Assembly (NCBI RefSeq): GCF_037201965.1
Contig: NZ_CP147518.1
Span: forward strand, 7,309,001-7,373,000
Direction: 5' to 3'
Source: Spirosoma sp. SC4-14
Lineage (GTDB): Bacteria > Bacteroidota > Bacteroidia > Cytophagales > Spirosomataceae
DNA: 64,000 nt
Part shown: positions 6,841 to 15,282 of the stretch, piece by piece
How the letters are laid out: the number at the start of each line of letters is the position of its first letter
How positions within the stretch are numbered: the first letter of the stretch is position 1
The notes under the pieces: model-generated
Seen by the model: only the letters and a program-made list of their open reading frames with translations
Told to the model about the DNA's origin: nothing
The model's database searches: none
Translations under genes and position numbers: made by a program

Positions 6841-8733
6841 ATGAATTACCTCTCAGCAGAAAACTTAACAAAATCATACGGCGACCGCATGTTGTTCCGC
6901 AACCTCACATTTGGAGTGAACCGGGGCGATAAGGTTGCGATTGTTGGTGCCAACGGTTCTGGTAAAACAACATTACTTTCTATTCTGGCCGGGGCAATTC
7001 CCCCCGATTCGGGTATTGTTAGTCATCGCAAAGACATTACAATCGGTTATCTTGATCAGCAACCCGACCTCAACGATGCGCTGACCGTCATGGAAGTTGT
7101 GCTGGCGGGCGAAAGTGCTCCACTTGAAGCCGTTCGGGCCTATGAATATGCTCTTGCGCACGACGACCATGCGGCTCTGGAACGGGCTATGGTCGATATG
7201 GAAAAGCTGGAAGCCTGGGATTATGAAGCCCAAATCCGGCAAATTCTGGGGGAGTTAGGTATTCAGAACGTTGAACAACAGGTCGGGTCATTGTCGGGCG
7301 GGCAACGCAAACGGGTAGCTCTGGCGCGGGTGCTGATTCAAAATCCCGACCTGCTCATTCTCGACGAACCAACCAACCATCTTGATCTGGAAGCTATCGA
7401 GTATCTCGAAAATTTCCTGAACACTAATAATGGCACGTTGCTGATGGTATCGCACGACCGTTATTTTCTGGATCGGGTTTGCAATCAGATTGCCGAGCTG
7501 GATGGTGGCCAGCTTTATACGTATAAAGGCAATTACGCGTATTTTCTGGAAAAGAAAGATGAGCGCGAAACAGCCGCAGCGTCAGAGCTGGCAAAAGATC
7601 GGAACACATTCCGGCGGGAACTGGAGTGGATGCGTCGGCAGCCGAAAGCGCGGGGCACTAAAGCACAATATCGAATCGACGCTTTCGAAGAACTGAAAGA
7701 AAAAACTAGTGGCCGACGTAATGATGGTGAATTAGATCTGAATCTGCGAACTTCCCGGTTAGGCAGTAAAATTCTGGAAGTCGAGAATCTGAGCAAGCGC
7801 TTTGGCGAAAAGGTTCTGCTCGATCATTTTACGTATACTTTCAAACGATTCGACCGGGTTGGACTGATCGGCAAAAATGGCATGGGTAAAACTACGCTGA
7901 TGAATATGCTGACGGGTCAATTACGTCCCGATTCGGGTAAGATTACAACAGGTGGAACGGTCAAATTTGGCTATTATACCCAAAACGAACTGGATCTACC
8001 CGAAAGCCAGCGCGTTATTGACGTAGTGCAGGAAGTAGCCGAAGTTATGAAACTGGCGAATGGCGACACGGTTACGGCCAGCCAGTTACTTAGCCGATTT
8101 TTATTCGACCGGTCGAAACAGTACGACTACGTAGCTAAGCTTAGCGGTGGCGAAAAGCGTCGGTTACAGCTCTTGCTGGTATTGGTACAAAACCCAAACT
8201 TTCTGATTCTGGATGAGCCGACCAATGATCTCGACATCACAACGCTCAATGTGCTGGAGGATTTTCTGCTGAATTTTTCGGGCTGCGTTCTTATTGTTAC
8301 GCACGATCGTTATTTCATGGATCGGCTCGTCGAACACGTTTTTGTGATGGAGGGTGCAGGCAAAATCCGCGATTTTCCGGGCAACTACACCGACTACCGC
8401 GAATGGCGTGATTCTCAGCCGAAACAATCTTCACAAAATGATAAACCTGTTCTGGCTGCCAGCAAGAACCAAACAACCGAATCGGCGGTTTCTTCGGGAG
8501 TTAACAACGCGGGTAATACAAAGAAGAAGCTGTCTTTTAAGGAAATTCGGGAGTACGAAACCCTCGAAAAAGAAATTGAGTCGCTCGAGCAACGGAAAGC
8601 CGAAGTTATTGGTCTTCTCAATACCGGTGGTCATCACGAACAGTTAACGGCCTGGGCGCGCGAAATCGAAGAACTCGATCAAACGATTGCCGAAAAATCG
8701 GACCGCTGGCTCGAGCTGGCAGAATATATGTAA
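6841..8733 (+). CDS. ABC-F family ATPase, Uup-like
   Basis: A 630-residue soluble protein with two ABC ATPase domains and no membrane segments, as in ABC-F ribosome-associated factors. The first domain has Walker A GANGSGKTT (residues 36-44), signature LSGGQRKR and Walker B LLILDEPTNHLD; the second has GKNGMGKTT (about 344-352), LSGGEKRR and FLILDEPTNDLD. Between them lies the charged linker (RRELEWMRRQPKARGTKA). A C-terminal extension from about residue 540 ends in a predicted coiled coil (YETLEKEIESLEQRKAEV), the mark of the Uup branch, which binds DNA or ribosomes. A housekeeping role is more likely than antibiotic resistance. Confidence 0.88.
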   Translation: MNYLSAENLTKSYGDRMLFRNLTFGVNRGDKVAIVGANGSGKTTLLSILAGAIPPDSGIVSHRKDITIGYLDQQPDLNDALTVMEVVLAGESAPLEAVRAYEYALAHDDHAALERAMVDMEKLEAWDYEAQIRQILGELGIQNVEQQVGSLSGGQRKRVALARVLIQNPDLLILDEPTNHLDLEAIEYLENFLNTNNGTLLMVSHDRYFLDRVCNQIAELDGGQLYTYKGNYAYFLEKKDERETAAASELAKDRNTFRRELEWMRRQPKARGTKAQYRIDAFEELKEKTSGRRNDGELDLNLRTSRLGSKILEVENLSKRFGEKVLLDHFTYTFKRFDRVGLIGKNGMGKTTLMNMLTGQLRPDSGKITTGGTVKFGYYTQNELDLPESQRVIDVVQEVAEVMKLANGDTVTASQLLSRFLFDRSKQYDYVAKLSGGEKRRLQLLLVLVQNPNFLILDEPTNDLDITTLNVLEDFLLNFSGCVLIVTHDRYFMDRLVEHVFVMEGAGKIRDFPGNYTDYREWRDSQPKQSSQNDKPVLAASKNQTTESAVSSGVNNAGNTKKKLSFKEIREYETLEKEIESLEQRKAEVIGLLNTGGHHEQLTAWAREIEELDQTIAEKSDRWLELAEYM

Positions 8734-8736
8734 TAT

Positions 8737-8763
8737 TGACTGATTGACTGATTGACTGATTGA
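8737..8763. repeat. Octamer tandem repeat (TGACTGAT)
   Basis: Just over three copies of the 8-mer TGACTGAT follow the stop of the ABC-F gene. The second part of this block forms the left arm of the inverted repeat at 8746-8815. Confidence 0.7.
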
Positions 8764-8815
8764 ATTGCTGCTGCTTCATATTTATTACGATTGCAATTCA
8801 ATCAGTCAATCAGTC
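8746..8815 (+). terminator. Perfect 22-bp inverted repeat between uup-like and DedA genes
   Basis: Arms 8746-8767 and 8794-8815 (left arm ends ATTGAATTG, right arm begins CAATTCAAT) are exact complements with a 26-nt loop. It is AT-rich and lacks a T-run, so it is either a weak terminator or a 3' end-protecting structure for the upstream mRNA. Confidence 0.5.
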
Positions 8816-8834
8816 TGTCACTCAATCATTAACT

Positions 8835-9476
8835 ATGAATCAGATTATTGATTTCTTTCAGTATCTCCTAAATTCAGAAGAAATCATCCGAACGGGTGGT
8901 TTAGTGCTGATTACGCTGATTATTTTCGTGGAGAATGGTATCATCTTTGGCTTTTTTCTGCCGGGGGATTATTTGCTGTTTCTATCAGGCGTATTTGCAG
9001 GCACGAAGATACTGGATGTTCCACTCTGGCTTCTGCTCTTATGTATCTTTGGCGCGGCTGTGTTTGGCTCGCTAACGGGCTATCTGACGGGTTACTATTT
9101 CGGTGCCCGAATCAAAAACCGGCCCGATTCGCTGTTTTTTAAACAAAAATACATCGACGATACGCGCGAGGCTTTTGTTCGTTACGGCAACGGCGCGCTG
9201 ATTGTGGCAAGGTTTCTGCCCGTTGTTCGAACGTTCGCTCCTATTCTGGCCGGACTAATCCATATGCCTTCCCGGTTCTTTATCCTTTACAACATAATCG
9301 GAGCTTCTATCTGGGTACTGGTTCTGGTTGGTGGTGGTTTCTACTTCGGTGAACGATTCCCATGGATTATCAACTACGTTCACTGGATCATTATTTTCTT
9401 CCTCGCTATCACGACTTATACCGTTATTCGGGGATACCTGAATGCACGACGCGAGAAACGAGCGGAGAAGGTGTAA
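8835..9476 (+). CDS. DedA family membrane protein
   Basis: A 213-residue polytopic protein of the DedA/SNARE-associated family. It shows the family signatures FFLPGDYLLFLSG near the N-terminal re-entrant region and ARFLPVVRTFAPILAG in the middle, with a FYFG motif before the last membrane helix and a basic C-terminus. DedA proteins act in the inner membrane in lipid carrier recycling and proton-motive-force homeostasis; several have been linked to undecaprenyl phosphate or phospholipid flipping. The start at 8835 is chosen because an upstream TTG (8760) would place the inverted repeat inside the coding sequence and add a non-family extension. Confidence 0.85.
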   Translation: MNQIIDFFQYLLNSEEIIRTGGLVLITLIIFVENGIIFGFFLPGDYLLFLSGVFAGTKILDVPLWLLLLCIFGAAVFGSLTGYLTGYYFGARIKNRPDSLFFKQKYIDDTREAFVRYGNGALIVARFLPVVRTFAPILAGLIHMPSRFFILYNIIGASIWVLVLVGGGFYFGERFPWIINYVHWIIIFFLAITTYTVIRGYLNARREKRAEKV

Positions 9477-9478
9477 CG

Positions 9479-9531
9479 GTTTATGGTTGCTCCGCCCATT
9501 TAGGTTCTCAACAAGCAGCGCAACCATAAAC
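9479..9531. terminator. Hairpin between convergent DedA and FadN-like genes
   Basis: A 12-bp inverted repeat (GTTTATGGTTGC / GCAACCATAAAC) with a 29-nt loop lies between the two convergent stops. Probably a bidirectional terminator. Confidence 0.5.
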
Positions 9532-9545
9532 TATAAACCAACTCC

Positions 9546-11981
9546 TTAATTCCGCAGCGGCTTACCGCCTGTCAGCAAGCTTTGAATGCGCTCCAGCGTT
9601 TTCTTTTCGCCCGTCAGCGACAGGAATGCTTCGCGCTCCAGGTCGAGCAGATACTGCTCCGACACGGTTTGGGGCGTACTCAAATCGCCACCGCAAATCA
9701 CATAAGCCAGTTTATCGGCAATTTTTGCGTCGTGCTCCGAAATATAATTGCCCATCCGCATGGCCGTAATACCGGCTTTGAACAGCGCAATGCCCGTTTT
9801 TCCCTGTACCTTAATGTCCGTACGTGGCTTAGGCTGCGTATAGCCATTTTCGGCGAGTTCAATGGCGGCCTGTTTCGCTTCGGATAACAGACGGCTTCGG
9901 TTCAGCACAATCTGATCGGTTGAGCGCAAATAGTTCATCTCGCGGGCTTCCTGTGCCGATGTCGACACCTTAGCCGTAGCGATGTTCATGAATATATTCT
10001 GCAAAATATTCAATTCCGGATCACCCGATTGGTAAAGATCCGATGCGCGGGCAGCCATTTCTTTGGTGCCACCGCCAGCCGGAATCAAACCAACGCCAAC
10101 CTCAACCAGACCAATGTAGCTTTCGGCATGAGCAACGGCCCGATCGGAGTGCAATACAGCTTCGCAACCGCCCCCAAGCGTCAGCGTATGTGGTGCTACC
10201 ACAACCGGAATGGATGAATAACGTAGACGCGTGATGAGTTTTTGAAACTGTGCAATCATTAGATTCACCTCATCGAACTCCTGCTCTACGGCAAACATAA
10301 ACAAGGTACCCAGGTTAGCCCCGGCCGAAAATGCTTCGGTTGAATCGTTACCAACAATCAGTCCACGAAAGTCTTTTTCGGCCAGTGAAATGCCTTTCAT
10401 CAACGCTTCCGACACTTCGGGGCCGAAGGTGTTCATTTTACTGCGGAACTCAACGTTCAGAATACCATCGCCCAGATCCACTATGTTTGCCCCCGAATTT
10501 TTCCAGACGATACTGTTGCTTAAATTTTCCAGTATCGTAAAGGCTTCGGTTCCAGGGATCGCCTTATAGCTCTTCGTCGGGATGTCGTAATACTTACGCT
10601 TACCCCCTTCCACTTTATAGAAAGAGTCAAAACCAGCCGCCAGCATATCATAAACCCACTGAGCTGGTTTCTGGCCGAACGATTCGATCAGTTCGACCCC
10701 TTTTTTAACACCAATAGCATCCCAGGTTTCGAACAGCCCCATCTGCCAGCCAAAACCCGCCGTAATAGCGGCATCGATGCGGTACAGCTCGTCCGATATT
10801 TCGGGGATACGGTAGGTAGCGTAGCGAAATCCATCGGCAAACGTCCGGCGGTAAAACTCACCGGCCTTGTCTTTTCCGGCAATCAATACCGGAAACCGTT
10901 TTTTCAGATTGTCAATCGCTTTCGTGCTTTCGAGCGTGGCAAACTTAACCTTCTGCGACGGCTTATACTCGAAGGTGTTCAGGTCCAGCGCCAGAATCAG
11001 TGTTTGCCCGTTTTCGTCTTTCGTTTTCTTATAATACCCCTGACCCGTTTTATCGCCCAGCCACTTATTCTCCATCAGTTTCTGCACCGATGAAGGCAGT
11101 TCGAACGAAGCCCGCGACTCGTCGTGCTCCATTTTAACCAGATTACTGGCCACATTGACGGTTGTATCCAGACCAACCACATCCGATAGCCGGAATGTAC
11201 CGGATTTGGGGCGGCCTACCACGGGTCCCGTCAGTTTATCGACCTCTTCAACGGTTAGCCCCAGTTCTTCAGCTACCCGAATAGTTTGAATCAGCGACTG
11301 AATACCAAGCCGGTTTGCAATGAAGCCGGGCGTATCTTTACACAAAACGGTGGTTTTCCCCAAATACAGATCACCGTAGTTCATCAGGAAATCGACAACC
11401 GACGGATCGGTATCAGGACCAGGAATAATTTCAAGCAACCGCAGGTAGCGGGGCGGATTGAAGAAGTGCGTACCACAGAAGTTCAGACGAAAATCCTCGC
11501 TCCGGCCTTCGGTCAACAGATGCATCGGAATACCCGATGTATTCGACGTAATCAGCGTTCCGGGCTTGCGAAACTGTTCGACCCGCTCATAGACTGACCG
11601 CTTGATGTCCAGCCGTTCCACTACCACCTCAATGATCCAGTCGTAGGTAGCAATTTCTTTCAGATTATCGTCGAAATTGCCCAGTTTGATCCGATCGGCA
11701 AACTTAGGGCTGTAGAGCGATGCCGGGCTTGCCTTAAGCATGGCCTGGAACGAATCGTTGACGATCCGGTTGCGCACAGCGGGGCTATCGGTTGTGAGGC
11801 CCTTCGCTTTTTCGGCGTCGTTCGGTTCTCTTGGCACAATATCCAGCAGGAGCACATCGACACCAATGTTGGCAAAGTGAGCGGCAATGCGCGAGCCCAT
11901 AATGCCTGAGCCCAGGACGGCTACGCGCCGGATCGTACGGTTTTTTGTCTGTGGTTTGGGTTTTTCCAGGGTTGCTTCCAT
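9546..11981 (-). CDS. 3-hydroxyacyl-CoA dehydrogenase / enoyl-CoA hydratase (FadN type)
   Basis: An 811-residue bifunctional beta-oxidation enzyme in which the dehydrogenase comes first and the hydratase last, the order of Bacillus FadN and opposite to FadB. The N-terminus has the NAD-binding RRVAVLGSGIMGS (residues 18-30); HFFNPPRYLRLLE and the DTPGFIANR motif mark the rest of the dehydrogenase. The C-terminal hydratase/isomerase region shows AFSAGANLG, then TLGGGCEAVLHSDR and the AESYIGLVEVGVGLIPAGGG glycine-rich stretch. It hydrates enoyl-CoA and oxidises 3-hydroxyacyl-CoA. A MarR-type regulator lies 131 nt upstream on the same strand. No thiolase or acyl-CoA dehydrogenase follows, unlike many fad operons. 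Confidence 0.9.
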   Translation of the reverse strand: MEATLEKPKPQTKNRTIRRVAVLGSGIMGSRIAAHFANIGVDVLLLDIVPREPNDAEKAKGLTTDSPAVRNRIVNDSFQAMLKASPASLYSPKFADRIKLGNFDDNLKEIATYDWIIEVVVERLDIKRSVYERVEQFRKPGTLITSNTSGIPMHLLTEGRSEDFRLNFCGTHFFNPPRYLRLLEIIPGPDTDPSVVDFLMNYGDLYLGKTTVLCKDTPGFIANRLGIQSLIQTIRVAEELGLTVEEVDKLTGPVVGRPKSGTFRLSDVVGLDTTVNVASNLVKMEHDESRASFELPSSVQKLMENKWLGDKTGQGYYKKTKDENGQTLILALDLNTFEYKPSQKVKFATLESTKAIDNLKKRFPVLIAGKDKAGEFYRRTFADGFRYATYRIPEISDELYRIDAAITAGFGWQMGLFETWDAIGVKKGVELIESFGQKPAQWVYDMLAAGFDSFYKVEGGKRKYYDIPTKSYKAIPGTEAFTILENLSNSIVWKNSGANIVDLGDGILNVEFRSKMNTFGPEVSEALMKGISLAEKDFRGLIVGNDSTEAFSAGANLGTLFMFAVEQEFDEVNLMIAQFQKLITRLRYSSIPVVVAPHTLTLGGGCEAVLHSDRAVAHAESYIGLVEVGVGLIPAGGGTKEMAARASDLYQSGDPELNILQNIFMNIATAKVSTSAQEAREMNYLRSTDQIVLNRSRLLSEAKQAAIELAENGYTQPKPRTDIKVQGKTGIALFKAGITAMRMGNYISEHDAKIADKLAYVICGGDLSTPQTVSEQYLLDLEREAFLSLTGEKKTLERIQSLLTGGKPLRN

Positions 11982-12112
11982 GGTTTTGCAATAACGGAAA
12001 CACAGTTTAGTCTGCGTTCCGGTCTTTTAGTTTAAGTAACTCGTCAACATCACCAAGATCTTTTGGCCAACCTGCGGCCTATTGTGATTACGGCCATGTG
12101 CGTCAGAACAGG

Positions 12113-12583
12113 TTAATCCAGTGGCAACTCTTCGGTTTCGGCGGCTTTGATTTTTGCATTTTCGTCTTCGACCATCCGGTTTATTTCCTTGATCACATCG
12201 AAGAAAACAACCAACTTATCGAGCGGAATTTTTTCGCGAATCATGTTATTGAACTGGATAACGCCTTCGCGCGCCATTTCGCGCTTAATCTTCCCTTCGT
12301 CGGTAAGATAGATACGGACAAACCGCTTATCGTTTCCATCAACTTCGCGCCGGATCAGGCCCCGTTCTTCCAGATTTTTTAGCATTCGAACCAACGAGCG
12401 CGGTTCCATTCCCAGCAAGGGGCCAATTTTAGTAGCCGGTGTCCCTTCGTCCAGATCAATGTTGAGTAATACATACCCAATCGCCATTGTGATGTCGAAA
12501 CGGGCTGCGTAGGCGTTATACATGCGCGAAATTGCATGCCAGGCCCACTTTATATGAAAGTCTACTGTCTTCTCCTTCTTCAT
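12113..12583 (-). CDS. MarR family transcriptional regulator
   Basis: A 156-residue winged-helix regulator. The helix-turn-helix lies around the sequence TPATKIGPLLGMEPRSLVRM, followed by LKNLEERGLIRRE and a wing with NDKRFVRIYLTDEG. Upstream of the FadN-like gene on the same strand, so it likely controls fatty-acid degradation in response to an acyl-CoA-type ligand; this is inferred from position. The ATG at 12583 is preferred over an earlier TTG. Two palindromic elements at and before the start (12582-12626 and 12642-12653) are candidate autoregulatory operators. Confidence 0.88.
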   Translation of the reverse strand: MKKEKTVDFHIKWAWHAISRMYNAYAARFDITMAIGYVLLNIDLDEGTPATKIGPLLGMEPRSLVRMLKNLEERGLIRREVDGNDKRFVRIYLTDEGKIKREMAREGVIQFNNMIREKIPLDKLVVFFDVIKEINRMVEDENAKIKAAETEELPLD

Positions 12584-12626
12584 AGTAGATGTCGCACAAT
12601 CCAATTTATGGATGTAAATCTACTAT
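12582..12626. promoter_or_regulatory. Inverted repeat ATAGTAGAT...ATCTACTAT over the MarR start
   Basis: Two exact 9-bp complementary arms (12582-12590 and 12618-12626) flank 27 nt; the inner arm overlaps the MarR start codon. The layout suits an autoregulatory operator or an mRNA hairpin that masks the start. Confidence 0.4.
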
Positions 12627-12641
12627 TTTTTTTGAAATTAG

Positions 12642-12653
12642 TATGCATGCATA
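12642..12653. promoter_or_regulatory. 12-bp palindrome TATGCATGCATA upstream of the MarR gene
   Basis: A perfect 12-bp palindrome about 60 nt before the MarR start, in the expected promoter region. Size and symmetry fit a dimeric winged-helix regulator. Confidence 0.4.
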
Positions 12654-12660
12654 ATGTTTG

Positions 12661-12774
12661 ACCGGGATTTGTGGGATTTATTGGACTGACTTTGATTTTG
12701 AGCTATAAAAGCGCTTCAAAGAAGCGAAATTCAACAAAATCAAAGTCAGTCCAATAAATCCCACAAATCCCGGT
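12661..12774 (-). terminator. 39-bp perfect inverted repeat after the redoxin gene
   Basis: Arms 12661-12699 and 12736-12774 are exact complements (outer ends ACCGGGATTTG and CAAATCCCGGT). The 36-nt loop contains its own small hairpin CGCTTC/GAAGCG. It begins one base past the redoxin stop codon, so it is at least a 3' end structure; it is far longer than an ordinary intrinsic terminator. Confidence 0.65.
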
Positions 12775-12775
12775 T

Positions 12776-14029
12776 CTATTCGGCTACCAACTTATCGATC
12801 AGTCGGTTAAACTCTTCAACGTACTGATCATAATATTTACCAGTGCCGGGGCCGGAGAAGCCCGTATGAATGTGGCGAACCTGTCCTTTTTTGTCAATAA
12901 TGATTGTAGTAGGGAAAGCGACAACCGCATTCAGATCGGGTAAGGCTTTAGAAGCCTGCGCTTTATCGTTTGTGCCAGCCAGCATGACTGGATAATCGAT
13001 CTTAAAACGTTGCTTCATTCGTTCGATTTTTGGGCCGGATATTGCCATTTCGGGCGATCGCTCAAAGGCAAGGCCCACAATTTCGATACCCCGCTGTTTG
13101 TTCCGCTTATACCACGGACTCAGAAAGTTGGTTTCGTCCATGCAGTTTGGGCACCAGGAGCCCATAATTTGCACGATTGTGACTTTGTTTTTGAAGCGAG
13201 AATCGTTTAGCGAAACCATATTTCCATTTGGTTCGGGAAACGAGACAGCCAGCGTTTTCGCGCCCGGTTTCAGGTAGGTAAGCGAAGCCGGATCGGGCAG
13301 GTCGGCTTTCGGATCGAACGTAGCTACCCATGATTCGTAGCCCGAGATGCCAGCCCACAAACCGCCAGTAAGGGTTTTTGTCGTCGGATTGTGCTTTGCC
13401 TTAAATAGATAGACATGCGATCCATCGAAGCAGGACAGAAACAGGCTGTCGCCATCAACGTTACCATCCAGATAGCGATAATCGCCGGTTGGCGTCAGAA
13501 ATGTACCTGCCAGATGATTCCCCTGCTGGTCAAATATACCTACCGCATTCACCGTATCGACTTTGCCCGATTTCGAATCAAATTGGGTTGCCCATTTACC
13601 ACTTACATTGCTGGTAGGTGCTTTATCGCTCACGTTAAACCGATATTTCACACCATACTGGGCTTCAAACGGTAGCGACTGTACCTGCTGCCCAACCCGG
13701 CGCCGACGCCAGAAGCCACGGAGCATATTATCCTCTATCTTTGCAATTAATTCCGAATCGAAGAGTGCCATTGGTATACGAATCGAATCGCCCTCAACCG
13801 TAGCGGGGTCCATAGGCAGCCGTTCATTACCATTGATTGCTAAAACCGAATAGGTCCTGGCGTCGCCCGGAGCGGGCCGAATGTCTAACCCAAAGGGCAA
13901 TTCGCCACCGGGTGTTTTCAGAGCGGCTCGATAGATACCAGGTTTAACGGTTGCCGAAGTTGATTGCCCTGAGCAGGCCGACGGTAATGTAAATAGTACA
14001 ATGGCTGCGATAGGAAGGATTTTTTTCAT
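12776..14029 (-). CDS. Secreted TlpA-like thioredoxin-family protein
   Basis: A 417-residue exported protein with a signal peptide (MKKILPIAAIVLF, then a cysteine in LPSAC that may be lipid-modified). The first ~270 residues form a beta-rich domain of unknown role. The C-terminal ~140 residues are an AhpC/TSA-TlpA redoxin with the active-site WCPNC (about residues 292-296), FERSPEMA and the cis-proline loop VVAFPTTIIIDKKG. The family acts in the periplasm as a disulfide reductase or in cytochrome maturation. The start at 14029 gives a normal signal peptide; upstream frame extension (to 14134) is unlikely. It is divergent from rsmH. Confidence 0.82.
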   Translation of the reverse strand: MKKILPIAAIVLFTLPSACSGQSTSATVKPGIYRAALKTPGGELPFGLDIRPAPGDARTYSVLAINGNERLPMDPATVEGDSIRIPMALFDSELIAKIEDNMLRGFWRRRRVGQQVQSLPFEAQYGVKYRFNVSDKAPTSNVSGKWATQFDSKSGKVDTVNAVGIFDQQGNHLAGTFLTPTGDYRYLDGNVDGDSLFLSCFDGSHVYLFKAKHNPTTKTLTGGLWAGISGYESWVATFDPKADLPDPASLTYLKPGAKTLAVSFPEPNGNMVSLNDSRFKNKVTIVQIMGSWCPNCMDETNFLSPWYKRNKQRGIEIVGLAFERSPEMAISGPKIERMKQRFKIDYPVMLAGTNDKAQASKALPDLNAVVAFPTTIIIDKKGQVRHIHTGFSGPGTGKYYDQYVEEFNRLIDKLVAE

Positions 14030-14079
14030 GTTTTTACAATTCAGGATGCCGATTGAAGCTACCATACAGGACATTACCT

Positions 14080-14087
14080 CAAATATA
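14080..14087 (-). promoter_or_regulatory. Candidate -7 element (TATATTTG)
   Basis: Minus-strand TATATTTG fits TAnnTTTG and lies 51 nt before the redoxin start in the divergent promoter region shared with rsmH. Confidence 0.35.
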
Positions 14088-14154
14088 CTTATAACGTCCA
14101 CTAAATGAGCATCAATGTCATCCATAACGACCACGCTGAGTGGTTAGTTTCTGA

Positions 14155-15060
14155 ATGAGTACTTACCACGAACCTGTTTTATTACAAGCCTGCATTGAAG
14201 GGCTAGGTCTGCAACCCGGCGGCACCTATGTTGACGTTACGTTTGGCGGAGGAGGGCACAGCCGGGAAATTCTTCGTCAGCTCGAAGGGGGTCGACTGTT
14301 TGGTTTCGATCAGGATGCCGATGCCCGCGCCAATGCACAGGCGATTGGCGATTCGCGGCTAACGTTTGTAGCCTCGAACTTCCGAAACCTGAAGCGGTAT
14401 CTGCGTCTGTACAAAGCCGAACAGGTCGATGGGATTCTGGCCGATCTGGGCATTTCGTCGCATCAGATCGACACGCCCGAACGTGGCTTTTCGACCCGGT
14501 TCGAGGCTGACCTCGATATGCGCATGAATCAGCAGGCCGAACGTACAGCCCGAGAGGTGGTCAATGAATATTCAGAAGCCGACCTGCACCGAATTCTGGG
14601 CATGTACGGCGAAATTACCAATGCCCGAACAGCGGCCAGTGCTATTGTCTCGGCCCGATCGAATCGACCGCTCAATACGATTAATGACCTCAAAGCGGCC
14701 TTACAACGATATGCGCCCCGAGGCAAGGAAAATAAATACTTTGCGCAGGTTTTCCAGGCACTTCGAATTGAAGTAAACGAAGAGCTTCAGGCGCTGGAAG
14801 AGTTTTTAGAGCAGGTGCCCGAAGTACTGAAACCGGGTGGACGGCTGGTCGTTATGTCGTATCACTCGCTGGAAGACCGGCTGGTAAAAAACTTTATTAA
14901 CAAAGGCAAATTTCAGGGCGAGGTCGAGAAAGATTTATACGGAAACGAACTGAAGCCACTACGGGCCATTACCCGAAAACCAATTGAGGCTACACCCGAC
15001 GAAATTGCCCGCAACCCACGCGCCCGAAGCGCCAAACTGCGCATTGCCGAGAAATTATAA
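14155..15060 (+). CDS. rsmH: 16S rRNA (cytosine(1402)-N(4))-methyltransferase
   Basis: A 301-residue RsmH (MraW). It methylates N4 of C1402 in the 16S rRNA decoding centre using S-adenosylmethionine. Visible motifs are HEPVLL at the N-terminus, VTFGGGGHS (SAM loop, residues ~27-35), DADA, ILADLGISSHQ, FSTRFEADLDMRMN, the TIND-LKAAL insert and the C-terminal VMSYHSLEDRLVKNF. The length is normal. In most bacteria it stands in the mraZ-rsmH-ftsL division cluster; here neither mraZ, ftsL nor penicillin-binding protein genes flank it. Confidence 0.95.
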   Translation: MSTYHEPVLLQACIEGLGLQPGGTYVDVTFGGGGHSREILRQLEGGRLFGFDQDADARANAQAIGDSRLTFVASNFRNLKRYLRLYKAEQVDGILADLGISSHQIDTPERGFSTRFEADLDMRMNQQAERTAREVVNEYSEADLHRILGMYGEITNARTAASAIVSARSNRPLNTINDLKAALQRYAPRGKENKYFAQVFQALRIEVNEELQALEEFLEQVPEVLKPGGRLVVMSYHSLEDRLVKNFINKGKFQGEVEKDLYGNELKPLRAITRKPIEATPDEIARNPRARSAKLRIAEKL

Positions 15061-15282
15061 GGCTAACTCTCATCAGGAGCAGATAATCAACCCATAAGGA
15101 ATCCTGGTAAGAATAAACCGTTACAAAATTTACCAACAAGCGATATATTTGGCGGTTTGATAGTTGGCCATTCGTCAATAGTCATTGGCCATTCGATTAT
15201 TTCTCTACTGTTTCGTAATGACAGTTGACAAATGACCTGTAGTTTTAGCAATTCATCTAATTTCTGTTTACCGTAACTTGCT

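Noticed and set aside
8737-8815. Possible small CRISPR-like repeat array
   Set aside because: The repeats are contiguous octamers without spacers and form a simple stem-loop.
15061-15282. Repeated GGCCATTCG words (15167 and 15188) as an element
   Set aside because: Only two short imperfect copies, no inverted structure; could be chance.
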